Shown one piece after another: positions 1 to 9,644 of a stretch of 64,000 nucleotides of DNA. The translations under genes and the position numbers were made by a program. The number at the start of each line of letters is the position of its first letter. Positions within the stretch are counted from its first letter, which is position 1. A model generated the notes under the pieces. It made no database searches. It was not told the origin of the DNA and saw nothing but the letters and a program-made list of their open reading frames with translations. Source of the DNA: Brachypodium distachyon (Eukaryota; Streptophyta; Magnoliopsida; Poales; Poaceae); contig NC_016134.3 of assembly GCF_000005505.3 (NCBI RefSeq), positions 38,316,150 to 38,380,149 of the forward strand, in the 5' to 3' direction.

Positions 1-354
1 TGGGTATAAAAGGAGGACCCGCGCCACCGGTCAGGGGGTTCGGTTCTGTTTCTTCAAGGGTTGGACTGGAGCTGGGTGACAATCCCAAGTGATTTAGGAC
101 AGAAGTAGCAAGTAGCAACTTAGAGAAAAGGGAAGAGAGCACTCGGGGACTCCCTCGGCAACCTTGTAAACGCTTGCTCATTGGCTAATAAACACCCAGA
201 AGCAGGACGTAGGGTTTTACACCTCCGGGTGGCCCGAACCTGGGTAAACCGACTTGTGCATTGCAACGCTCGTCATTGGCCTCGCCGGTGATCACCGAAG
301 CGATCCCCAATGCCCACTGCCGAACCAAAAAGGGGGTGCCTAGCATCCCCGGTG
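1..354 (+). repeat. Partial 5' LTR of gypsy element A
   Basis: This is the promoter-proximal part of a long terminal repeat cut by the window edge. It shows a TATA box (TATAAAAG, about 5-12), a polyadenylation-type AATAAA near 186, and the run gggttttacacctccgggtg shared by all LTRs of this family in the window (14.0-14.76 kb, 21.77-22.57 kb reversed, 49.86-51.73 kb). Homology with the complete LTR at 14,021-14,756 stops at CCCCGGTG (347-354). The last ~25 bp, with the terminal ...GGGCTACGACA, are absent, so the LTR end and any primer binding site are deleted or rearranged. Confidence 0.85.
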
Positions 355-419
355 ACCGCCGACGCCGTTGTCTGCAGCCACATCAGCTTCGTCTCCTCCG
401 ACGGCAAAACTCGTTGCTA

Positions 420-2290
420 TGCCTCCCAAGCGGGCTGGCGACTCTCGGATCGATCCGTGTGGTGCCCCAGCGATGCACACGCGGTCACATGATGTGCAGC
501 CCACGTCGCAGGATCAGGAGAACCCTGAGCCTGCCTGGGGGCAGCAGCCACAACAGCAGCAGTCGCAGCTGCCACCGCCACCTCCTCGGCCGTCGGCAGA
601 CAACCGGCTGAGGGGGCCTGCGGCTCCCAGCGCTGGAGCCAGTCGCGCAAGCGGCCATGATGCCGCACGCGCCGGCCAGCGAGTCCACTCGCAGGCCGAA
701 GACGCGCAGCGGTAGTTGCGCCAAAAGCACAACGCGTCACGTGCGACGCTGACGGAATCTCGCCCCACTCACCCGAGGGCGCCGGGGGATAGGGCGGAGG
801 GCAGCCGGTCAGAGCTTCGGTAGCCTCCTGCCCAAACCCCGGCAGAAGCCATCATAGCCGCGCGCGTCATGGTGCGCTACGAGCCACCGCAAGGCACGCC
901 GGCGCATGAAGCATAGAGTGCGGAGCTGGACGCGCTCCTCGCATGCGCGCCCAGCAGCCGCAAGGCGAGGGCGCCCCGGCCGGTTAAGGCCGGGGACAGA
1001 ACCCGGGACGCGGAGATGCGCCCCGCGTCTCAGAGCATGGAGAGCACCCTCCTTCGCAGGGAGGGCAAGGAGGCGAGGATCCCGAGGGGTCCTCGGATTC
1101 GTCACCGACCATTACACGGGGTGACGCACGGGGTATCCTGAACGCTCGCCAGCAAAAAGACCTCCGCCAGCACTTGGAGCACCGGTGCCGGCGTGAGGCA
1201 GAACGCCAACGCCTAGAAGAGCAGGAGGATGCTCCCATGGGCGCCGAGGACGGCTGCACGGCGTTTACTCGCGAGCTCCACCGAGTGACATGGCCCCGCA
1301 AGTTCCGAGCACCGACGCTCGGGACGTACGACGGGACCGTGAACCCCAAGGACTTCCTCCTGACCTACACGCTGGGGATGCATGCCATCGGCGCCGACAA
1401 CAAGGTCAGGGCCAACTGGTTTCCGATTGTCCTCAAGGGATCAGTGAGGACCTGGTTGCTCAACCTGCCCGCCGGATCCATAGCATCCTGGTCTGACCCG
1501 CGCAAGCAGTTTGTGAACGCGTTCTAGGGCAGCTACAAGTGCCCGAGAACCATGGCGGAGCTGCACGCGGTCGTGCAGAAACCGGGGGAGACGTTGCGGA
1601 GTTTCATTAACCGCTTCTCCAGTCTCTCCTACTCCATCGCTGAGGCGGAGGCTACCGCCATCATCAACACCTTCGCCATCAACGTCCGTGACCCCAAGAT
1701 GCGTGAGAAGCTGAGCACGCACCTGATCCGGCTGAGGAAGGGCGCTTGGCACCCGAACTTGCAGCTAAGGCTGCCGCGAGTCCCGTTGAGGGCTCGCAGA
1801 AGAAGGGCTCCCGGAAGCACAGCGGGAAGCAAGTGCTTGCCGCGGAACCAGGGGCTGCCTCGAGGCCTGCGAAAAAGGCCTCGTCCGCTGGCGGGTCTGG
1901 TTGCAAACCGGGCGATGCGCCCTGCTGCCCCATCCACGCCAATGCCGCCCATGACGCGCAGGATTGCCGCATCCTGCAGGGTATCAAGCAGAGGCGCGAG
2001 CAGCGCCACGAGGAGCGCCGGGCAGCCGACGCTTGCTTCAACTGTGGGGATATCGGACATCTCTCCATCGATTGCCCGAATGACCCTAGAGCTGGAGCGA
2101 AGCCTGCCGGCGGAGATGCCGGCTGAGAAGAAGCCCAGGGGGGTCGAGGCCAAGCCCGCGCCGGCAGGGACCGGCCTCCCCGGGGATGAGACAAGGCTAG
2201 CGCTGAGGAGCAGCGTGGGTCCGATTACAGCGGGGGCGATGAGCCCGGCTTCCAGGAGCCCCGCGGTGTCGCCTGCATCCATGGGGGAGC
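420..2290 (+). pseudogene. Gypsy element A gag (broken)
   Basis: Gag encodes the structural capsid and nucleocapsid protein of the retrotransposon particle. The likely start is the ATG at 420 or the one at 475. A Gln/Pro-rich N-terminus is followed by a capsid-like region (1174-1735, with a motif like VTWPRKFRAPTLGTYDG) and a CCHC zinc knuckle of the form CX2CX4HX4C (CFNCGDIGHLSIDC, about 2033-2074). An in-frame TAG at 1525-1527 stands where sister copy B encodes Gln (CAG). A frameshift near 1735 then moves the reading frame to the one that carries the knuckle. Several further stops lie at 700-1170. Alignment by eye with copy B (21,122-20,160, minus) supports the calls. It cannot encode an intact Gag. 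Confidence 0.85.
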
Positions 2291-2336
2291 TTACCCTCTC
2301 CCATCCTATAGCACGGTTAAGCGCCTCACCCGGAAG

Positions 2337-2807
2337 GTGTGTGCGCTGTTGCCGGACATGGAGACACAGCAGCCGTTGAAGTGGTCGCACGTGCCGATCA
2401 CCTTCAACTCTGACGATCACCCAGCCCGGCAGCTGGGGTCATGGGTTCTGCCCTTCGTTGTCTCACCGATCATCAACAACATGACGGTGACCAAGGTGCT
2501 GGTGGACAACGGAGCAGGATTAAACCTGCTGTCCGCCAGGTTGGTGGAGAAGCTTAAGCTGCCCCTAGAGCAAATGAAGCCCACCGACCTGTTCCGGGGA
2601 GTGAACCCCGGGATCGTGCGCCCCCTAGGGCGCATCACGCTACCGGTTACCTTCGGGTCCCGGGAAGCGTTTAGGACTGAGCACCTCGTATTTGATGTGG
2701 CTCACACCCCGTTGCCGTACAACGGGATCCTTGGTCGGTCGGCGCTGATCAAGTTCATGGCGGCAACCCATTACGCCTATGGCGTGATGAAGATGCCGTC
2801 CACATAA
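2337..2807 (+). pseudogene. Gypsy element A protease region
   Basis: This is the aspartic-protease part of the polyprotein, which matures Gag-Pol inside the particle. The frame is open for 156 codons and has the retroviral-type active-site motif as VLVDNGAGLNLLS (D-N-G-A in place of the usual D-[ST]-G-A) and a later hydrophobic ILGRS flap/helix-type segment (NGILGRSALIKF). Copy B (19,844-19,125, minus) has DSGA at the same place. The frame ends at a TAA just after MKMPST (2805-2807), where copy B continues, so this is another nonsense change. It is part of the degraded polyprotein and not a separate gene. Confidence 0.75.
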
Positions 2808-3019
2808 GGAGTCTTGTCCATCAAGTGCGATCTCAAGGATGCGGCTTGGTGTGTTGGCCAGGTCGTCAAGGCCGCCGCCGCAGCCGATTTCGGTGACGAG
2901 GGCGTCGCCGGAAGCGAAGGCTCGCTGCCGGGCGTTCACCCTGCGGCGAAAAAGGCTCGTGTTACCCCGCAACCACTAGCCGGGGGAAGCACGAGCTCGA
3001 GCTCACGCCCCGTTAAAGG

Positions 3020-5077
3020 CTAGAAGCTCAAGGAGGAGGCCACCAAGTTGAAGAACTGCCCCTCCAAGCCGGCAACGAGGAGCGCACCGTCACCATCGGT
3101 GCAAACCTCGATGCCAAATAGGAAAGCGCCCTCATCACTTTCCTCCGGGAGAAATCCGACGTGTTCGCTTGGGAACCATCGGATCTTCCTGGAGTCCCTA
3201 GTTAGGTGATCGAGCATCGACTGGCGGTGCATCCAGACGGCCGCCCCGTCAAGCAGAAGGTCCGCTGGCAAGCACAGGAGCGGAAAGACTTCATCAAGCA
3301 AGAAGTGGACAAGCTAAAGGTTGCGGGGGCAATCAGGGAAGTACTGTACCCCACTTGGTTAGCAAACCAGTTGTAGTACCCAAGGGGGAAGCGCATGTGT
3401 GTAGACTTTATCGATTTAAATCGTGCATGTCCTAAGGACCCCTTCCCTGTACGCCGCATTGATCAAATAGTAGATTCCACTGCCGGTTGTGATTTGTTGT
3501 GTTTTTTGGATGCTTTTTCCGGCTACCATCAAATTAAGATGGCAGTTGAGGACGAAGAGAAAACGGCGTTCATCATCCCGGTTGGCTGCTACTGTTACAC
3601 GTGCATGCCTTTCGGGTTGAAGAACGCGGGCTCAACATTCCAGCGTGCCTTACGTGAATGCTTGGGACCCCAGCTAGGCCGGAATGTTGAGGCCTACATG
3701 GATGATATCGTCATCCAGTCAAAGCACGGTGACTCGCTTATTGATGACTTGCGGGAGACGTTCAATAAGCTCCGCAGGATCAAGCTCAAGTTGAATCCTG
3801 AGAAGTGCACCTTTGGTGTAGATTCGGGGCAGCTTTTGGGCTTGTTGGTTTCACACAGAGGAATTCAAGCCAACCCAAAGAAGATAGAAGCTATCGAGAA
3901 AATGGAGGCTCCCCGCAAGGTGAAGGACGTCCAGCAACTCAACGGCTGCGTTGCCGCGCTGGGGCGCTTCATTTCAAGACTGGGCGAACGCGCCCTGCCT
4001 TTCTTCAAGGTAATGAAGAAGAAGGGCCCAATCGATTGGACCCCCGAGGCTGAGGTGGCGTTCCAGGACCTGAAGCGGTACCTGAAATCGCTGCCTATCC
4101 TCGTCGCCCCCAAGCCGGGCGAGCCGCTGCTGCTCTACCTAACGGCGACTGACCAAGTGGTCAGCTCGGTGCTTGTCGACGAGAGCGAAGAAGATCTCCC
4201 GGGGGCTGGGGTTGCGGGGCAGGGGGCTGAGCCAGCCCCGGCAACCGCCTCGGACCCAGGAACCGCCATCGAGCCGGCGGCGTCGATACCATGCAAACTG
4301 CTCGTGCAGCACCCGGTGTACTTTGTCAGCACGGTGTTGCGCGACGCCCGTGTACGGTACCCGCAAGTGCAAAAGCTCTTGCTGGGCATTCTGCTTGCAT
4401 CGCGCAAGCTGTGCCACTACTTCCAGGCGCACCGCGTCACGGTGGTGTCAGGGTTCTGCCTCGAGCGGGCCCTCAACAACCGTGAAGCCACCGGGAGGGT
4501 GGCCGAGTGGAGGATGGAGTTTTCTGAGTTTGATCTGCACTTCACGAACACCAAGAGTATCAAGAGTGTTGCTCTGGCTGATTTCGTTGCAAAGTGGACC
4601 TCGACAGGCGTAGAAGAAGAAGAGCCGGAGACCAGCCTGCCTGGCAGGCTGGACGAAGGCCACTGGATCATGTACTTCGACGGCGCGTTCAGCCTGGAGG
4701 GGGCTGGCGCCGGAGTCGTCATCGAGTCACCCACGGGAGACCAGTTGAAATTCACCATCCAACTCGACTTCCCCAACTCCACCAACAACACGGCTGAGTA
4801 TGAGGGGTTGCTCGCCGGGTTGCGGGCGGCGATCGTCCTCGATATTAAGCGCCTGGTTGTCCGCGGGGATTCGCAACTCGTGATCAACCAGGTTAACAAG
4901 GACTACGACTGCCCGCAGATGGTAGCGTACGTGGACAAAGTCCGCAAGCTAGAACACAAGTTCAAGGGTTTGCGATTCGAGCACATCAAGCGCAAAGATA
5001 ACCTCGCGGCTAATGAACTGTCCAAGTGGGCGGCAGAGCGCTGGAAAGTCCCGGCGGGAGTGTTCTGGCACAGGTAG
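3020..5077 (+). pseudogene. Gypsy element A reverse transcriptase and RNase H
   Basis: This region copies the RNA genome into cDNA (RT) and removes the RNA strand (RNase H). It is open from 3395 to 5077. The RT palm shows FLDAFSGYHQIKM and the catalytic YMDD box (3695-3706). RNase H shows YFDGAF (Asp codon at 4679), TNNTAEYEGLLAGL and GDSQLVINQ. The last catalytic position reads AANELS (Asn codon at 5012) where copy B has ADELS, so a metal-binding Asp is probably lost. Upstream, in-frame TAGs near 3118 and 3201 and a one-base loss near 3370 (before the MCVDF motif) break the junction with the protease. The frame stops at TAG 5075-5077, just before integrase and in the same reading frame. Family: Ty3/gypsy, Tat-like. 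Confidence 0.9.
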
Positions 5078-6439
5078 ACTGCACCTTCAATCACTCCCAA
5101 GCCGGCTGCTGGGGAAGCCCCCCCGGCAAACGAAGGAAACCCCGCGACAGCGGAGGTCCATGCTGCCGATGTGGCGGCATGCATGAGTAGGGAAACCCCG
5201 CCTTGGGCGGTGGACATCGCCCGCTACCTCAAGGGGGAAGCCCTCCCGGAAGACGACGTTGCCGCAGAGCGTATAGCCCGGCAAGCCAAGATGTACACTC
5301 GGGTGGACAGGAATCTCTACCGGAGGCATGCAAATGGAGTAAAACTTCTCTGCGTGCCCCAAGACGAAGAGCGCGCACTCCTGGAAGATATACACGGAGG
5401 CACATGCTCGCACCATGTGGCCTCCCGGGCTCTGGCAGGCAAGGCTTTTTGGCACGGCTTCTACTGGTCTACAGCACTAGCCGATGCCGAACAACTAGTC
5501 AAGACATGTGAGGCGTGCCAATTCCATGCAAAGAAGAGTAATCAGCCGGCGCAAGCCCTGCAAGTCATCCCATCCTCCTGGCCGTTAGCGGTCTGGGGGC
5601 TGGACATCGTTGGCAAGTTGCTGAGGGCGGTTGGCGGCTACGAGTATCTGCTCGTGGCCATCGACAAGTTCTCCAAGTGGGTGGAAGTGGAACCAGTGCG
5701 GAAGGTGATCGCTCAGGCGTCCATCAAGTTCTTTAAGGGCATTGTGTGCCGGTTTGGTGTGCCCAACGGCATCATCACCGATAATGGCACAATATTTACA
5801 AGCGCCGTGTTCCAAGCTTACTGCAAGGGCATGGGCACCAAGATCCACTTCGCCTTTGATGCTCAGTCGAGGAGCAATGGACAGGCAGAGAGAGCTAACA
5901 CAGAGGTGCTGCGGGGGCTCAAGACGAGAACCTTTGACAAGCTCAAAGGCCACGGGAAGCACTGGATTGAAGAACTCCAGCCCGTGCTGTGGTCGATCAG
6001 GACCACACCTAGCCGGGCAACGGGTGAAACTCTTTTCGCCCTTGTCTACGGGGCAGAAGCGGTGCTGCCCCTCGAGCTCAAGCATGGATCCCCTCGGGTA
6101 CGCGCGTACGGCAAGCATGGCCAACATGAGCAGAGGATTGACGATCTTAACTTCATCGAAGAACTTTGATGCCGGGCTGCTGTACGAGCTGCGCGCTATC
6201 AGCAGGGGCTCCGCCGTTATCATGACAGGCGAGTCCGTACGCGGGAGCTCGAGGTCAGAGACCTTGTCCTGCGCCGGATACAAGGAACGAAGGCCGGGAA
6301 TAAGTTGGCTCCGAAATGGGAGGGGCCCTTCCGTGTAGTGCAGGTGACCAGGCCGGGGGCTGTGCGGCTGGAAACCGAAGAAGACTTGCCGGTGCAAAAC
6401 AGTTGGAATCTTGAACACTTGCGCAAGTTCTACCCGTGA
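5078..6439 (+). pseudogene. Gypsy element A integrase (in-frame stop)
   Basis: Integrase inserts the cDNA into the host genome. It lies in the same frame as the RT/RNase H region, after the TAG at 5075. The N-terminal zinc-binding HHCC region is at about 5389-5520 (SHH...TCEACQ). The catalytic core is complete: Asp 5603 (GLDIVG), Asp 5780 (ITDNGT) and Glu 5888 (GQAER), and the last two are 35 residues apart, the classic D,D35E spacing. The GKPF-like C-terminal region (WEGPFRVVQV) continues in frame past a TGA at 6167-6169 to TGA 6437-6439. That TGA is CGA (Arg) in copy B, so it is a single nonsense mutation and not the true end. Confidence 0.88.
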
Positions 6440-7130
6440 AGCAGCGGAGCCTGTCCCACAGGTGATGCTGCTGCAACATGCCTCTCGGACTAGTGTAGCC
6501 GGGCAACCCCCGATTGTAATCCGCTAGTTTCTATGAATAAAGATAAGTAATTTCCTTTGAATTTCAAGTTGTCTCGTTATTGCATGTTTTTTCCTCTGTC
6601 TCCTGCTCTAGGTGCACAGAAGTCTCTTTCCATCCTTGGCTGTGAGCAGGGGGCTGCCGGAGCCTCGAAAACGAATATCCCGTTGCCGGATCACTCCGGC
6701 ACGGGGTCGTGCCGTTGCCGGGTTCCCCGCAACGCGCACCACGCAGCAGCTGCATCTTGGGGATAAAGGATGCTCACACCCAAGTTTGGTATCGACCCTT
6801 CTGTGCTCGGGGGCTGGGAGGCAGGAGGGCTATCTGTGCTGTACCTTTTTTCGTGCATTTCGAAATTTTTTGCAACATCTCAGGCTTGGTAAGAATCTGA
6901 CATGCAGGATAATGTTAGGGGTCAGACACACTATGATACTCGTGGAGTACTCACGGGCCGTGTCGTCTAGTGGGTAGCCACTGGTGCATGGCGACCGCTT
7001 CAAGGTTCTTACCACAGGAGGGTGTCGCCACGTGTGCCGCGGTAGCTCGGCATGCGCGGCGGCAGGATTCTCCACCGTGCCTATAAAAGGGATTGGTGGC
7101 CACGGAGCAACTCAAAGCAATGCTAAGAAG
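6440..7130 (+). other. Element A 3' non-coding region
   Basis: This is non-coding sequence after integrase. About 6460-6700 matches the reverse complement of 15.7-15.9 kb in copy B (for example gagcagggggctgccggagc and the preceding ctgctctaggtgcac), so it is conserved 3' untranslated sequence of the retrotransposon. Short ORFs here have no recognisable motifs and are not conserved as frames. A near-AATAAA (tatgaataaag) lies at about 6533. Confidence 0.7.
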
Positions 7131-7490
7131 GTGGCGAGTGATGTAGTAGAGAAGCGGTGGTGGTGCATCTCTCCACGCACAAGTGCTGAGGGTGTTCTGG
7201 CCATCGTGTGCCTGCCACATCACTCCACCAGGCGTCTCCAAGATGGGGGTTGCCACAGAGGCGTGATGGTGGTGCATGCCATCAGTGCTTAGTGTCGATG
7301 GGTGCACTGCCATCGCGGCCTTGCCGCATCCCCCCAGCTGGCGGTTCCAAGGTGAGGGTTGCCGCAGAGACGCTGTGGGGGTGCATGCCATCCGTGCTTA
7401 GCACCGATGGGTGCACGGCCACAGCGCCCTTGCCGCATCCCTCCAGCGGGCGTTCCAAGCGCATAACCGTTACGTTCGACAAGAGAACAG
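7130..7490 (+). repeat. Minisatellite in element A 3' UTR, ~105-110-bp unit
   Basis: There are three imperfect tandem units, with starts near 7153, 7261 and 7370. Each carries GTGCAT...GTGCTTAG/GTGCTGAG, a CCTTGCCGCAT/CCTGCCACAT block and GAGGGTTGCCGCAGAG or similar. A homologous array with nearly the same period lies at the same structural position in copy B (15,205-15,545). Tandem arrays between integrase and the 3' LTR are known from Tat-lineage elements, so this is expected of the lineage, but the units here are diverged. Confidence 0.75.
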
Positions 7491-7980
7491 ACAGCTAAGT
7501 GCATTACCCTAGGCGCCTAGCTTTCTAATCTCAACGCTGGCTCGTTAGTGTGGGTTGGGTCTTGCGTGTGGATGGAGTGTTAGAAGGACGCTTGCGGCGG
7601 GCGTGCGCTCCTCATGCGGCTTGCAGGTCCGTCCCGCATGCGCGTGCTTGGGAGTAGCTAACCCGCAAGTGGAGTGGCTCGCCACTGCTGCCTAACCCCA
7701 GGTTGGTACTTCGGGTCCGTCCCGGGTCCCTGGTCCGGTTAAGTGGGTAGAGTGCAAGTCCCCGGCAACACAAAGCATAACACACGAGGACGGGAAGACC
7801 CACCACGCGAGCCAATTTCAGGAGCAAATACCAAGTAGAACCAGAAAGCGGAATTTCTAAAAGTAGCAAACGATTACATGGGCTAATGAAACCATAATTG
7901 TTCAACGGCGCCAAGCGCCAGGCCACTTGCAGGAAACAAAAATAGAATAAAAGATAGCAGGGAACTACGACGACTTGCAG
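7490..7980 (+). other. Element A spacer between minisatellite and antisense ORF
   Basis: This is non-coding retrotransposon sequence. 7560-7800 matches the reverse complement of about 14,790-15,090 in copy B through phrases such as gaaggacgcttgc and gcttgcaggtccgtcccg / gtgggtccgtcccg. It connects the 3' minisatellite to the end of the antisense ORF. No gene is visible. Confidence 0.6.
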
Positions 7981-8000
7981 CCGGGGTCTTCCGCTTGGGG

Positions 8001-9550
8001 CTACGGCTTCCGCTGCATCCGCTCCACCACCTCGTCGACGAACCTGCCCACCGCCCTGGTGTGGGAGGGACCGTCCTCGCTGTCCGACCACGCGTCCAGC
8101 AGCGCCTCGAAGGGGAAGTCGGGGTGGTAGTAGTGCACCCGGGGGAGGATCGTCTCGGCGATCTCCTTGGCGCACGACGCTATCTCCCCGTCGCAGAATT
8201 TGGAGATCCACACGTCCAGCGCCCCGAGCTTCCCCACCATGTCAAAGAAGAACAGGATCAGGGTGCTGACATCCGTGCCATCCACCTTCGCCGCCGGCAG
8301 CTCGAACCTCAGCAGCAACGCGCGAACAGCCTAGGCAATCACGTGCAGCTTCTCGGTCTCCCTCCGCCGCTGCTCCTCTAACTTGTCGTGGTTGGTGCGT
8401 GACAACGCCACCGCAAACTTGGCCTTGCGGAGGAGTTCCATGAGCCGCACGATCTGCTTGGCCTTGCCCACATTGTCCTCCCCAGTCTTGACGAGCTCAC
8501 CCTGGGCAGTGGTCAGCTCGGACTCGAGATGGGCGCTCCTTTCCTTGGCGGAATTGAGCTCCCCCACGAGTTCGCGCTCCCGGGTTCGGAACTGCTCCCG
8601 CAGCTCCTTCTCCCGCTGTGCCGACACCACTGCCGCGTCCTCTGCAGCCTTGGCCTGCTCTTCCAGCTTCACGCGCAACACTTGGAGTTGGGAGCAGTAG
8701 CCGCTGACCAGCTCGCTCTTCTCGTTGAGGCGAGCTTGAGCTGTGGCCAGCATGTCTTCGTGCTCCTTGTCGGCCTTCTCCCGCGCCGCGGCCAGCGAGT
8801 CCCGTACCTGCTGGTGCTCGGCGGGTTGGGCCTCCAGCTGCCGGCGGAGCTCAGCCTCGGGGACGACCGGCGTTGTGGCCTCGTCCGTGGCCTACCGAGC
8901 TAGCGGGGTCTCCTCCCTTAGCCGGGAGAGCTCCTGCCGCTCCCTCTCGACATCCTGCCGCACTTCGCCCAGCTGAAGCTTTGCGAGCTCGTGGTGTTCC
9001 CTCACCTTGTTGAACGAGGTGACGAACGCCAGTTGCTCCTTCTTGATGGCGTCGAGGAACTGGTGCCTCTGATCGTAGATACTTGGGTCCCAAGTCGCCC
9101 TGGCAAGAGTGCCGAGGTCCGGCTGGAGGTAGCGGCGGAAGACGTCGAGACCCCCGCTGCCATGGTTTGGCCGGGGGGAGCATCGTCTCCTTGCAGGGGA
9201 GCTACCGGCTGCTCCCCAGCCATGTCCTCCTCCACACGCACGCCCGTGGGTTGCGGGTCCGGTGGAGGGGCCACGCTCCCGGCAGGAGTCGTCTCCTGCT
9301 GGGCGGCCGCAGGACTCGCGCCCCCCGCCTGCGAGGCCGGGGACACGCCGCTGAGCCCGGCTCCGGTAGCGCCGGCGGGCACCACCACCGTCGCGTCTGG
9401 GGCATCGGGGCTTGGCACGGGAGCCATCTCCAGCTCGTCCCTCAACTCTGCGTCCTCGACGTCAGAGGTGAGGTCGATCACCGTATCGTCCGCCCCCGTG
9501 GTGGCCAGATCGGGACCTCCAACAAGGACAGAGTGAGTACTTCGAGCCAA
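8001..9550 (-). pseudogene. Antisense ORF of element A, C-terminal coiled-coil half
   Basis: Tat-lineage gypsy elements of grasses often carry an extra ORF opposite to gag-pol, between integrase and the 3' LTR; its function is unknown. Here the readable part runs from 9550 down to the TAG at 8003-8001. It starts with an acidic, Ala/Pro/Gly-rich segment (DDTVIDLTSDVEDAEL), then changes frame near 9150 into a long heptad-rich coiled coil (8900-8340, for example KLEEQAKAAEDAAVVSAQ and RERELVGELNSAKERSAHLE). It ends in a short alpha-rich tail (YYHPDFPFEALLDAWSDSE). In-frame TAGs at about 8331 and 8893 and the frameshift make it non-functional. The N-terminal half is missing here; the equivalent survives in element C. 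Confidence 0.75.
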
Positions 9551-9644
9551 GATGGGGTAGCTGGCGACGAGCGCAAGGGAATTATGGATGTGTATCTTGC
9601 AGGGTCGCCGCGCTTGTGGGGGAAGGCTTGTCCCCCTCTATCCG

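Noticed and set aside
6167..6169. TGA taken as the true end of integrase in element A
   Set aside because: The same frame continues with conserved C-terminal sequence to 6,439, and the sister copy has Arg at this codon.
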